This document shows, one piece after another, positions 1 to 7,900 of a stretch of 35,061 bases of DNA (position 1 is its first letter; each line of letters begins with the position of its first letter). The translations under genes were made by a program, and so were the position numbers. This DNA is from a bacterium (GTDB taxonomy: Bacteria > Pseudomonadota > Alphaproteobacteria > SP197): the NCBI GenBank assembly GCA_028821455.1, contig JAPPGE010000034.1:1-35061 (forward strand), written 5' to 3'. The notes below the pieces were generated by a model, which was not told where the DNA came from, did no database searches, and worked only from the letters and a program-made list of their open reading frames with translations.

Positions 1-287
1 CCCCGGGCCAAACACGGGGGTTATTGGCCGGTGTGGCGGGGCGCGGGGTTACTCCGCGGGGGCCGGGGCGCCCCCGGGGGGGGGGTGCGCCCGCCCACCC
101 CCCCCCGGGGGGGGCGGCCAACCCCCGCCCCCGCCTGGTTCTCTGTTTGAGAAGCTGCATTCCCAAAGGGTTTCTCCCGGAATCTGGGGGCGCCCTCGGT
201 TTGTATACCCCTGGAACTCTCCGCCGCATGCAGGGCCCTGCTCGACGTGGAGACCTTGAAGTTCCGGGTCAGTAGTTCGACGCCGCA
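1..287. other. GC-extreme contig edge, no gene
   Basis: The first ~120 bases are dominated by long G and C runs (for example around 78-88 and 98-116), unlike anything else in the window. The rest, up to the RES gene, carries no recognisable gene. This looks like a low-quality contig end, but a real GC-rich repeat cannot be excluded. Open frames here are composition artefacts. Confidence 0.6.
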
Positions 288-878
288 TCACAAGACGGTT
301 TCCCTGGACGGCTTGGAGCGAAAGGACTCCGGATCATCTGGTGGACCGGTGTTTGAGCCACGGAAATGCCGGACCCTGGGAAGCAGGTCCGGGCTCGGAC
401 GGCCGTCGACGGTCGCGGCCCAGCCGATGGCGTCCGGGCGCCGGCCGAACAACGCGAACACCTGCCCGTCCCTGTCGGGTCCGGGCTGGAGGCCACCGTC
501 GACGCGCCATCCATGGGCCGTGCCGGGTTTCAGTGCTGCCGAAGGTGCGGAAAGACCGTCTGCAAACTCCCGATGCCCTCGTGCGGCCTGTTGGCATGCC
601 GGCCAGGTGTCCGGTCCACCGGTCAGCGTTTCGTGTGGCAAGTCAGGCCGATGCGACGGGACTGCGCCGATGTCGACCGCCCAGAGGGCGCGGCGGACGG
701 TGGCGAGGTCCTGCGGATCGCGGATCTCCTCGTGTCGAAGAAACTCCGCCCAGGCGCCGTCCGGCGTGTCGCAGAAGTAGTGGGTCAGCTCGCCCGGCGC
801 GTTCCACCGGCCGGCGGATTGCGAGGAATCCTCCCGCAGAAAGGGAAAGCGGGGATCGGCGTGGCGATAGGCGATCAC
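288..878 (-). CDS. RES-domain toxin of a RES-Xre toxin-antitoxin pair
   Basis: This 196-residue protein matches the RES family, whose toxins degrade or phosphorolyse NAD+. The N-terminal third shows the family hallmark: an Arg-containing start (YRHADPRFPF), then a Ser and a GRWN segment (about residues 20-27), a Tyr-containing strand, and an AWAEFLRHEE helix carrying the conserved Glu. The Arg, Tyr, Glu and Ser positions expected for NAD binding are all present. It starts at a GTG that overlaps the TGA of the upstream antitoxin gene (GTGA), so the pair is probably translationally coupled. Antitoxin-first order is normal for this family. The last ~20 residues (after about 175) look less conserved and run toward the contig edge. 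Family assignment is firm; activity is inferred. Confidence 0.88.
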   Translation of the reverse strand: MIAYRHADPRFPFLREDSSQSAGRWNAPGELTHYFCDTPDGAWAEFLRHEEIRDPQDLATVRRALWAVDIGAVPSHRPDLPHETLTGGPDTWPACQQAARGHREFADGLSAPSAALKPGTAHGWRVDGGLQPGPDRDGQVFALFGRRPDAIGWAATVDGRPSPDLLPRVRHFRGSNTGPPDDPESFRSKPSRETVL

Positions 879-1495
879 GTCGCCGGCGACGACGTCAGGG
901 CTCGGGCGAGTTCGCGGACCCTTCGGGGGCCGTCATCTTCCGGCGACCACTCGTCGCCGAGCGTCTGCGCGGGTGTGTTGCCGTCGAGCCGTTCGCGGGG
1001 CCGGTCGAACCAGCGCCGGACCCCGATGTCGTTGTATGCGCCGGCCACGTCCCCGGCCACGAAGGCGAGAAAGTGAAGCCGGGCGGCAATCGCGTCCGGC
1101 GTGGAGCGGCTGCCGGAAATGTAGCGCCGAGCACTGGACCCGGAGATGCCGAGGAGGCGGGTCAGCAGTTCAACGCCCAGGACGCCCTGCAGGGTGCGCC
1201 ATTCGTGCGCCGGGGCCGGGGACTGGTCGAGGGCTTCGCTGATCTTCTCCAGGAGCGTGGAAAGCCGGGCGACGTCGGAGCAGGGCATCCGGTGAAGCTC
1301 GGCAAGGAAGCTGCGGCCGATACCGGCTTCGGCCATGCCCGTTTCGAGCCCCTCTATCGCGGATTCGTCCAGGCAGGTGACGGGGCTCAAGAGCAGGCCC
1401 ATCGCGTCGGCGCGCGTCAGCGCCCCGATTGCCGCGGAGGCAAGCCCCGGGTCGTCGAACGGACTACGAACGGACCAGATATGGAGATTCATCAT
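875..1495 (-). CDS. Xre/MbcA/ParS-type antitoxin of the RES toxin
   Basis: This protein of about 206 residues carries the antitoxin features of RES-Xre systems. There is a central Xre-like helical DNA-binding segment, in which LLGISGSSARRYISG resembles a helix-turn-helix. A C-terminal toxin-binding region follows, with the family's LHFLAFVAGDVAGAYNDIGVRRWF-type helices and a conserved Trp-Phe near the end. An in-frame GTG exists at 1513, but I prefer the ATG at 1495 (or the adjacent one at 1492). A promoter-like TTGACC-17-TACATT at 1502-1530 would start transcription at about 1495, which puts the GTG upstream of the transcript. The mRNA may therefore be leaderless. The antitoxin is expected to neutralise the downstream RES protein and repress its own promoter. 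Confidence 0.82.
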   Translation of the reverse strand: MMNLHIWSVRSPFDDPGLASAAIGALTRADAMGLLLSPVTCLDESAIEGLETGMAEAGIGRSFLAELHRMPCSDVARLSTLLEKISEALDQSPAPAHEWRTLQGVLGVELLTRLLGISGSSARRYISGSRSTPDAIAARLHFLAFVAGDVAGAYNDIGVRRWFDRPRERLDGNTPAQTLGDEWSPEDDGPRRVRELARALTSSPAT

Positions 1496-1501
1496 GATCC
1501 A

Positions 1502-1530
1502 AATGTATGCCACGACTACGACCGGGTCAA
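1502..1530 (-). promoter_or_regulatory. Predicted promoter of the RES-Xre operon
   Basis: On the minus strand, TTGACC (1530-1525) and TACATT (1507-1502) are separated by exactly 17 bp. The -10 ends 6 bp before the ATG at 1495, so the predicted transcript would begin at or next to the start codon. Confidence 0.5.
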
Positions 1531-1577
1531 TGCAGACTGGACCGGACCAGCGCGGGTTCGTTCAGGCGATTTAGGAG

Positions 1578-1589
1578 CCGACATGTCGG
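1578..1589. promoter_or_regulatory. Perfect 12-bp palindrome upstream of the RES-Xre promoter
   Basis: CCGACATGTCGG is a perfect inverted repeat about 50 bp upstream of the predicted -35. Its ACATGTC core recurs near 1609. It is a candidate operator for the Xre-type antitoxin, but the assignment is inference from position only. Confidence 0.35.
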
Positions 1590-1629
1590 AATCGTCAAGC
1601 CCGGCGAAACATGTCACCCGCGGCCCTCC

Positions 1630-1662
1630 GAAAACACCAAAGCCCGCACGGGAGCGCGGGCC
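1630..1662 (-). terminator. Rho-independent terminator after the methyltransferase gene
   Basis: On the minus strand, a GCCCGC/GCGGGC stem (1661-1656 with 1647-1642, 8-base loop) is followed by a T-rich tract (TTTGGTGTTTT). It lies 35 bp beyond the methyltransferase stop codon and would end that transcript before the RES-Xre operon. Confidence 0.65.
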
Positions 1663-1696
1663 TCGCCTGCACATGCTGGCTCGACGCGATCTGATC

Positions 1697-2455
1697 TCAG
1701 TCGAAGGGCCTGATCGCCTTCATGATGAGGGTCGCCGGCACCATGTCGAGAATCTTCGGGACATACTTGGCGCGAAGGCCGAACCAGGGATCATAAGCAT
1801 AGCGAATCCGGGAGTCCGGCTCGATGATTCTCTCGACCGCCAAACCGGCGTCCACCAGAGCCTGGTGCAGGCTCGAGATTGTGTACCGGTGGACCGTGAC
1901 GTGGCCGTGCTCGCCCCTCTTGTCGAGACTTGGACCCGTTTCGTTGCAGCTCTCGACGAGCATCAGGGTGTCGCCATCGACCTTCCTGAAGAAGGGATGC
2001 TCGAGCGAAAAGACAAAGACGCCACCTGGCCGCAGGACGCGCTTGACCTCGCGGAAGGTCCCGGCCCTGTCGGCCACGAACTGCAGGGCGAACGCGGAGA
2101 ACACGAGGTCCATGCTCGCCGAGGCGATCGGCTCGAGGTCGGCCATGTCGTGTTGCACGAAGTCGATCTCGACGCCGTGCCGGACAGCCAGCGACCGGGC
2201 GAAGCGGAGCTGCTCTGCCGAGATGTCGAGCGCGGTCGGCCGGGCCCCGCGCAGGGCAAACGCAACCGAGCACTGGGCGCCGCCACATCCGATCTCCAGG
2301 ACGTTCCGCCCCTTGAGGTCACCCAGCAGGTTGAGTTCGTCCTCGTTGGGACTGCTCGGGCCGTAGTGGATGTCGACTGGGATGCGGGTGCCCGCCTGGT
2401 AGGTCCCGGAATAGCCTTCCCAGAATGTCTTGATGTCGTCTGTCATGTCAGGCAC
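1697..2455 (-). CDS. Class I SAM-dependent methyltransferase
   Basis: This 252-residue protein has a Rossmann-type methyltransferase fold. Motif I is VLEIGCGGAQCSV (about residues 52-64), with the acidic motif II end in TALDIS. A DMAD segment corresponds to motif III, and the FREVKRVLRPGGVFVFSLEH strand follows. The N-terminal FWEGYSGTY segment resembles the start of UbiE/BioC-like small-molecule methyltransferases. The substrate cannot be read from sequence. A start three codons downstream (2446) is equally possible. The gene is monocistronic, with its own terminator downstream and a 170-bp gap to the amidase. Confidence 0.85.
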   Translation of the reverse strand: MPDMTDDIKTFWEGYSGTYQAGTRIPVDIHYGPSSPNEDELNLLGDLKGRNVLEIGCGGAQCSVAFALRGARPTALDISAEQLRFARSLAVRHGVEIDFVQHDMADLEPIASASMDLVFSAFALQFVADRAGTFREVKRVLRPGGVFVFSLEHPFFRKVDGDTLMLVESCNETGPSLDKRGEHGHVTVHRYTISSLHQALVDAGLAVERIIEPDSRIRYAYDPWFGLRAKYVPKILDMVPATLIMKAIRPFD

Positions 2456-2625
2456 CCGCGACGGCGCCTCGCTTCGATCCGAAACGCCCTTGCATCGCTT
2501 CCGGCTCTCATTTTGCGGATCGTCCGGCGTCTTTCGTTTCCCCTTGTGGCGGACCGAGGCCGGCGATTCAAGCGACGATATGAACCGTCAGGCGCACCGG
2601 ACACGCTCCTGCACGAGTCGTCCCG

Positions 2626-4005
2626 CTACCCCGTCTCCGGCGGAGGGCGGTAGCCGCCCAGTGCGGACTCGATGCAGCGCGCGAGGGCGAAGGCGACATC
2701 CTCGCGCCAGGGGCGGGCGACCACCTGGACTCCTATCGGCAATCCTTCGTCGCTCATGCCCGCCCGCACCACCACTCCCGGCCAGCCCGTCAGGTTGTAG
2801 ATCATCGCGTGGCTCCAGGCCACGTAACGCTCCTCGGGCTCGAAGCCATGCTCGGGTGCGCACCACGGTGACGCCGGACAGACGATGGCATCGAAGTCGC
2901 GCAGAAAGGCGAGCATGCGGGCACGCACCAGATCGAGTTCGATCATCAGGTCCGAGAGCACGTTGCCGGGAGGCGGGACGGGGAAGTCGAGCGCGTAGGA
3001 GAGGCGGGAGCTCGGATTCTTGGTGCCGGCAAGATCGAGCGCGTAGCGCACCGGAGCGCCGCCTTCCGCCGCCCTGATGCGAGGAAGGAGCGCCACTGCA
3101 TCGGAAATCGCCTCCGGCACGGCACTCAGGACCTCGACACCGGCCGCCGCGAGGGTGCCGGCGGCCTCAGTCACCGCCCCCGCGATCTCCTCGCTCGGCG
3201 CAATCAGGCCGTTGTCGGTGTAGGTCGCGACCCGCAGGCGCTGAATCGCGACCGAGGCGGAGGCCCCGAGCGGCATCGGCACAACGCTCGGGTCTGCCCA
3301 GTCGATGCCGCTCACAATGCCCAGCGCAAGCTCGATATCCTCCACGCGGCGGGCCATCGGACCGATCTGAGCGAAGGTGTCGAGCGCCCCGTAGCTGGCG
3401 GGGATATGCCCGGTGCCTGGCACGCGTCCGCTGGTCGGCTTGATTCCGGCGATGCCGCAGTAGTGTGCGGGTTCGCGGATGCTGCCGCCCACGTCGCTGC
3501 CGAGATCGAGCGCCGCGCCGCCGGCCGCGATGATCGCCGCGGCGCCGCCGCTGCTCCCGCCCGGAGTCCGGTCCAGGCGGTACGGGTTGCTGGTGCGGCC
3601 GAAGATCAGGTTGTCGCTCTCGCCACCGAGAGTCAGCTCCGGGGTATTGGTCTTGCCGAGCACGATCGCCCCGGCTTCGCGAAGCCGGGTGACGACCGGC
3701 GCATCGCGCTCCGGCACGTGGTTCGAAAGCCCGGTGGTGCCGCCGGTGGTGAGGATTCCCGCGGTCTCGATGGAGTCCTTGATGGTGACGGGAACTCCGT
3801 GCAGCGCTCCGATCGGGTCTCCCGAGGCCTGTCGCGCATCGGCAGCCCGTGCCTCGTCCGCCGCCAGAGTCACCACCGCATTCAAGGCCGAATGGGTCGC
3901 CTCGATGCGCTCGAGGTGCGTCTCCACGACCTCGAGCGCGGACACCTCCTTCTCGCGCACCGCACGGGCAATCTCGCACGCGGACTGAAAACAGAGATCG
4001 TTCAT
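2626..4005 (-). CDS. Amidase-signature family hydrolase
   Basis: This protein of 459 residues, starting MNDLCF, is a typical length for the amidase-signature (GatA/AmiA-like) family. The Ser-cisSer-Lys triad is visible: Lys in VTIKDS (~76), cis-Ser in TPGGSSGGAA (~151) and the nucleophile Ser in DVGGSIREPAHYCG (~175). These enzymes hydrolyse C-N amide bonds; the substrate here is unknown. Standalone genes of this type are usually hydrolases rather than GatCAB subunits, and no gatB or gatC is nearby. An upstream in-frame start would add 29 residues. I chose 4005 because AGGAGG (4015-4010) lies 4 bases before its ATG and the added residues look non-coding. The overlapping long frames on the plus strand are shadows. 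Confidence 0.9.
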   Translation of the reverse strand: MNDLCFQSACEIARAVREKEVSALEVVETHLERIEATHSALNAVVTLAADEARAADARQASGDPIGALHGVPVTIKDSIETAGILTTGGTTGLSNHVPERDAPVVTRLREAGAIVLGKTNTPELTLGGESDNLIFGRTSNPYRLDRTPGGSSGGAAAIIAAGGAALDLGSDVGGSIREPAHYCGIAGIKPTSGRVPGTGHIPASYGALDTFAQIGPMARRVEDIELALGIVSGIDWADPSVVPMPLGASASVAIQRLRVATYTDNGLIAPSEEIAGAVTEAAGTLAAAGVEVLSAVPEAISDAVALLPRIRAAEGGAPVRYALDLAGTKNPSSRLSYALDFPVPPPGNVLSDLMIELDLVRARMLAFLRDFDAIVCPASPWCAPEHGFEPEERYVAWSHAMIYNLTGWPGVVVRAGMSDEGLPIGVQVVARPWREDVAFALARCIESALGGYRPPPETG

Positions 4006-4688
4006 TGTTCCTCCTGACGGCACGAAAGACGAGGCAACCTCACGTCTCGTCGATGCCGCCGAAATTCCCCGGACAGGCGCCCTGGTGCCCATCCGTAGTC
4101 CAAGGCTCCACGCCTCGGCGGCGTCATCGTCATAACGCGCCGCGATACCGAGTGCGAGTCGGGCTTCCTGGGAAATTCAAGCCATCAGGGCGCTGTGTAG
4201 GATGCGTGAGGCGCGCAGGGCATCCGGGTATGGAGACCAGGGGGACACGAATGTGCGCTCGTTGAGCACTGCCCCGTGTCACACACGGGCGCGCGCTGCG
4301 CGGCATCGAACAGGTCGCCGAATCGATTCCTGGCCTCTCTCTCGGCTGCTTCCCTCATATCGCCATAACAGACGCAATGGCTTTCGCATTCAATCGCGTC
4401 AAGGACCGGCCCCACCCCGCTGGTCCGCTTCGAATGGCGGTGCATTGACAGTCCTCCGGTCGTCCGAAGACGGTCCAACGTCGTCCTCCCCGCACGTGTT
4501 GCCGGCCAGGGCGTGCAGGACAGCGAGTTGCGGGTCCCGGTCAGGCTTCACGGGAGACAGTGTTTCTGTCGTGTGTGGCAGCACCGAAGATGACCACGTC
4601 AAGCCGTTTCATGGTGTTCGTCGTCCGCAAGTCTCGCCTGCCAGTCGACATCCCCGTTCGGGCCGATGGAAGAAACCGGCGGCTGCCA
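4006..4688. other. Intergenic region with a decayed antitoxin
   Basis: This stretch separates two minus-strand genes. Apart from the ribosome-binding site of the amidase gene (4010-4015) and the Phd/YefM-like relic at 4240-4358, I see no gene. Short open frames here lack family features. Confidence 0.5.
4240..4358 (-). pseudogene. Remnant of a Phd/YefM-type antitoxin
   Basis: From the ATG at 4358 the minus strand reads MREAAEREARNRFGDLFDAAQ followed by RAPV. This resembles the N-terminal region of Phd/YefM antitoxins (consensus-like EARNRFGELLDAAQREPV). Immediately afterwards the frame breaks. The neighbouring frame then reads VTRGSAQR, where an intact family member has VTRRGKPA-like residues, so a single frameshift is likely. 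No toxin follows. The similarity is short and was judged by eye. Confidence 0.45.
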
Positions 4689-5639
4689 TCAGGCCGGAGC
4701 TGTCTCGCGTTCCAGATGACGGTTGAGCGCTGCAATGTGCGACACCGTAAGCCCGCAGCAACCGCCCAGGACCTGCACGCCCTCGTCCAGCCACGTCCGA
4801 CAGTGCGCGACGAACGGTGCGTCCGCGATGATGTTCTCCCAGGACAGCGTCTCCTCGCCGTCCTCGTTGCGGTCGAGCGAGTCGGGATAGGCCAACAGCG
4901 GCCCGGACCAGTGCTGCTTCAGCATCGCCAGGGCATCCGGGATCACCTCCGGCAGGCTGTGCATGATGCCCATGACGTCAGCGCCGCCTTCCGCCACGAT
5001 CGGCGCCAGTACATCGGCCAGCGGAACCGCGTCGTTGGTGTAGGTGCGCAGCATGCCGTCATCCGTCCTGAGGGCCGAAATGCCGACCCACACGGGGAGA
5101 TCGTTGGCCTTGGCGGCGCGCATCACCGCCGGCGTGTAGGCGGCGTCTCCCATCATCTCTGCCAAGATGACGTCACACCCCGCGTCCTTGTGGATTGCCG
5201 CCATGTCGGTGCAGTCGGCCTCGAATGTCTCCACGTCGCTGAGTTCCGGCGACCACGCGCCGGCCGACGAGGGCCGCGTATGGGAAATCGAGCCCGCGAC
5301 GAGGACAGGACCGTCGGGATGCGGCGTGGCATCGCGCGCCTCGACCGCGAGTTCAACCGCGAGGCGGTTCAGGGGCTCGAACCTGTCGCCGAACCCCAGG
5401 GGCTCCAGCACCTCGCGGGTTGTCGCGAAGGTGTTGGCGGTGACCACGCGCGAGCCTGCGAGAATGTAGTCGGTGTGGATCTGCCGAAGGATGTCGGGAT
5501 GTGATCCGGTGGCGAGCGCGCACCACGCTCCGTCCTCGTGCATCGGCGCGCCGCGGCGCTCCAGTTCGGTGCCGGTGGCACCGTCGATCACGATGACCGC
5601 GCCGTCGCGGATTTCCTGCATCACCGCAGCGTAGGTCAT
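4689..5639 (-). CDS. Homocysteine S-methyltransferase family protein
   Basis: This 316-residue protein matches the BHMT/MmuM (betaine- or S-methylmethionine-homocysteine methyltransferase) barrel. It has the N-terminal IDGATGTELERRG motif, TANTF (~68-72), and the C-terminal VLGGCCGLTVSHI, whose two Cys (~294-295) are two of the three zinc ligands. The third ligand normally sits in a GVNC-type motif. Here the equivalent is GIMHSLPEV (~225-233), with His where Cys is expected, so zinc binding or substrate may differ. The start at 5639 is supported by GGGAGG (5652-5647) 7 bases upstream; a longer in-frame start at 5693 is less likely. The likely reaction is methyl transfer to a thiol, possibly not homocysteine. 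Confidence 0.85.
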   Translation of the reverse strand: MTYAAVMQEIRDGAVIVIDGATGTELERRGAPMHEDGAWCALATGSHPDILRQIHTDYILAGSRVVTANTFATTREVLEPLGFGDRFEPLNRLAVELAVEARDATPHPDGPVLVAGSISHTRPSSAGAWSPELSDVETFEADCTDMAAIHKDAGCDVILAEMMGDAAYTPAVMRAAKANDLPVWVGISALRTDDGMLRTYTNDAVPLADVLAPIVAEGGADVMGIMHSLPEVIPDALAMLKQHWSGPLLAYPDSLDRNEDGEETLSWENIIADAPFVAHCRTWLDEGVQVLGGCCGLTVSHIAALNRHLERETAPA

Positions 5640-5832
5640 GGTCGAGCCTCCCTTCACATCGCGAGTATGACGGCTGTCAGGGCTCCGCCGCAAACCGGCC
5701 TATCCGTCCGCGGAAGTGTCGGACGAGGAGCCATGCTGGCCCGGATCCTCGTCGGCCAGTATCCGGAACTGCTTCGGTACTGCGGCAACCGTGCCCCATG
5801 GGCCATGGTTGACCCCAAGGAGGGCCTTGTCT

Positions 5833-7752
5833 TCAGGACGACGGGTCCTCGTCGGCCAGTCCCTCCAGCAGCAGCACCTCGACCGGAGCGGTGCGTCCCT
5901 TGACCGGTATCGAGCCGGCCGGCCTTGTGACGAAGTCGCCGCCCGCGTCCTGGGCGGTTTCGGCGCTGATGGTGATGGCCACCTCAGCCAGGGGCGCGAT
6001 CTCTCTGCCCAGCTGCTCGAGACGCTGGGCGACGTTCACCGTGTCGCCGATCACCGTGTAGTTCAGCCTCGTCTGGCTGCCGATGTTGGCCACGGTCGCC
6101 TGGCCGGAGTGAATGCCGATGCGCATGCGCAATGCCCTGGCTCCGGAAGCCTCGCGTGCCCGGTTGTCCTCTTCGATGCGGCGGCGGATGGCGAGGGCGG
6201 CACGGCATGCGCGCGTGGCACGGTGCTTCTGCTTCTTCGGTGCGCCCCAGAATGCCATGGCGCCATCGCCGATGAACTTGTCGACGGTACCGCCCTCTGA
6301 CTCGATCTCCTCGGTCAGGATCGAGAAGTGGTGGTTGAGCAGGGCCGTGACCGCGGCCGCGCTCATGCCCTCCGACACCGTGGAATAGCCGGCGATGTCG
6401 GTGAACATGACGGTGATGTTGCGGCGATCCGATTCGAGTCCGGCCATGTCGCCGGCGTGCATGATCTGGCGGACCAGCGCCCGTGGGACATAGGCCTGGA
6501 ACCATGTCAGGGCGCCGCTCATGGAGTTGAAGGCATCCGCCTGATGATCAAGTTCGACAACGCGGCTGGGTGGCAGGGTCTCGAGGCGATCAAGGTCCAT
6601 GCGCCCGACCAGGTGGGCGGCGGCAGAGAGCCGCTCGAGGGGACGTGACAGGCGCCGCCCGATGAGCATCGCGACGATGAGCGAGAGCAGGATGGCGGCC
6701 ACGCCGATGACGACGGAATTGATCAGGCGGCCGATCTCCTCGTCAAAGACTTCCACGCGGTAGTAGGCGCCGACCAGGAGCGGGACGGTGGTGTAGGCAT
6801 CGATGGAGCGGTAGACGAAAACCAGGGTCGTACCGTCGACCTCCACCGTGTGGCTCTCCATGTCGGACGTTGCCGGCATGATGATCCGTCGGACCAGTCG
6901 GGCCGTGGTGAGCGTGCGCACCCGGTCCGGCACGTCGGCCGTTGCCGGCAGGACATTGCGTTCAAGGGTTGCAAGGTCCCACATGCCGGCGAGACCGGCA
7001 TCGGCAAAGGTCTCGAGGGCTGGCAGGGGATCGGCGGCAGAAAGACCGGGATAGCCGCCGGCCATCAGGCTGTGGGCAAGGACCCGGTCTCGTCCGAAGA
7101 GGGCGAAGACCTGGCTGCGCAAGCCTTCGGCGGCTGGTTCCATGCGCGCCGACAGTTGCCGGATGCTGATGGCGGTGACCAGCACCCCGAGGAGTTCCCC
7201 GTACCGGCGGACCGGCCACAGGAGTGTCAGGATCGTAATCCGGTAGTCGGATCTCCAGCTTGGCGGCATCCAGGAAGGGGAATCTCCGGCCGAAGCCCTT
7301 GCGAGCGCTTCCACGACAATCGGGTCGTCACTGGCCGGAACACGGTAGGACCGGGCAGGGGGATCGAGGCGGTCGACAACCACGGCCTCGCCATCGGGAA
7401 AGATGAAAGCATGACCGGAGATGGCCGGATCGGCGGCCATGGCTCCCGTCAGCAGCGATTCCAGCCGCACGCCGTCGTCGACGTCGACCTTGCCCGTTTC
7501 CAGCATGCCGGCCACGAAGGCGGTCTGGGTTCTGGCGGCGGCAAGGTGGCGGTCGATCTCGCGCGCGACCAGCGAAACACCGAGTTCCGACTCCTTGCGA
7601 AGGAGGTCGACGGTGTTGCGGGTGGCGCCCGACACGGTGAAGCCCAGCACGGCAGCCATGGAGACGGTGATGAGCGTGCCGAAGCAGAGAGACAGGACCA
7701 GCGACATCGACAATCGCCAGCGCTTCTCCCGTCCCGCACGTGCCTTCACCAT
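5833..7752 (-). CDS. Membrane-bound class III adenylate cyclase with Cache-like sensor and HAMP
   Basis: This protein of about 639 residues has a sensor-cyclase layout. A first membrane helix (around residues 15-40) is followed by a periplasmic region of about 300 residues resembling a Cache-type ligand sensor. A second helix (VVIGVAAILLSLIVAMLIG) and a HAMP linker (RRLSRPLERLSAAAHLV) come next, then the catalytic domain. Metal-binding Asp residues lie in FTDIAGYS and GDGAMAFWG. The Lys in VDKFIGDG and the YTVIGDTVN strand favour ATP over GTP. NVAQRLE supplies the transition-state Asn and Arg. The ATG at 7752 is preferred over the GTG at 7782 because GGAG lies 4 bases before it. It is divergent from the AmpG-like gene. 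The ligand is unknown. Confidence 0.9.
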   Translation of the reverse strand: MVKARAGREKRWRLSMSLVLSLCFGTLITVSMAAVLGFTVSGATRNTVDLLRKESELGVSLVAREIDRHLAAARTQTAFVAGMLETGKVDVDDGVRLESLLTGAMAADPAISGHAFIFPDGEAVVVDRLDPPARSYRVPASDDPIVVEALARASAGDSPSWMPPSWRSDYRITILTLLWPVRRYGELLGVLVTAISIRQLSARMEPAAEGLRSQVFALFGRDRVLAHSLMAGGYPGLSAADPLPALETFADAGLAGMWDLATLERNVLPATADVPDRVRTLTTARLVRRIIMPATSDMESHTVEVDGTTLVFVYRSIDAYTTVPLLVGAYYRVEVFDEEIGRLINSVVIGVAAILLSLIVAMLIGRRLSRPLERLSAAAHLVGRMDLDRLETLPPSRVVELDHQADAFNSMSGALTWFQAYVPRALVRQIMHAGDMAGLESDRRNITVMFTDIAGYSTVSEGMSAAAVTALLNHHFSILTEEIESEGGTVDKFIGDGAMAFWGAPKKQKHRATRACRAALAIRRRIEEDNRAREASGARALRMRIGIHSGQATVANIGSQTRLNYTVIGDTVNVAQRLEQLGREIAPLAEVAITISAETAQDAGGDFVTRPAGSIPVKGRTAPVEVLLLEGLADEDPSS

Positions 7753-7900
7753 GGTGCTCCGGTCCGGTTGTCCGGAAGTCACGAGCCTAGCAAGCGTTGC
7801 CCGGTTCTTCCCGCGGTATTTTCATCCACAGTCCTCTTTCCGGTTGTTCACGCTTGGAGACTAGGATGCCGGCCACCTCATCAAGATCGAGGACAAGGGT

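Noticed and set aside
341..2653. A 770-codon open frame on the plus strand
   Set aside because: It runs antisense to the RES, Xre and methyltransferase genes, which all show family motifs. High GC produces long shadow frames; its Arg/Gly-rich protein matches nothing.
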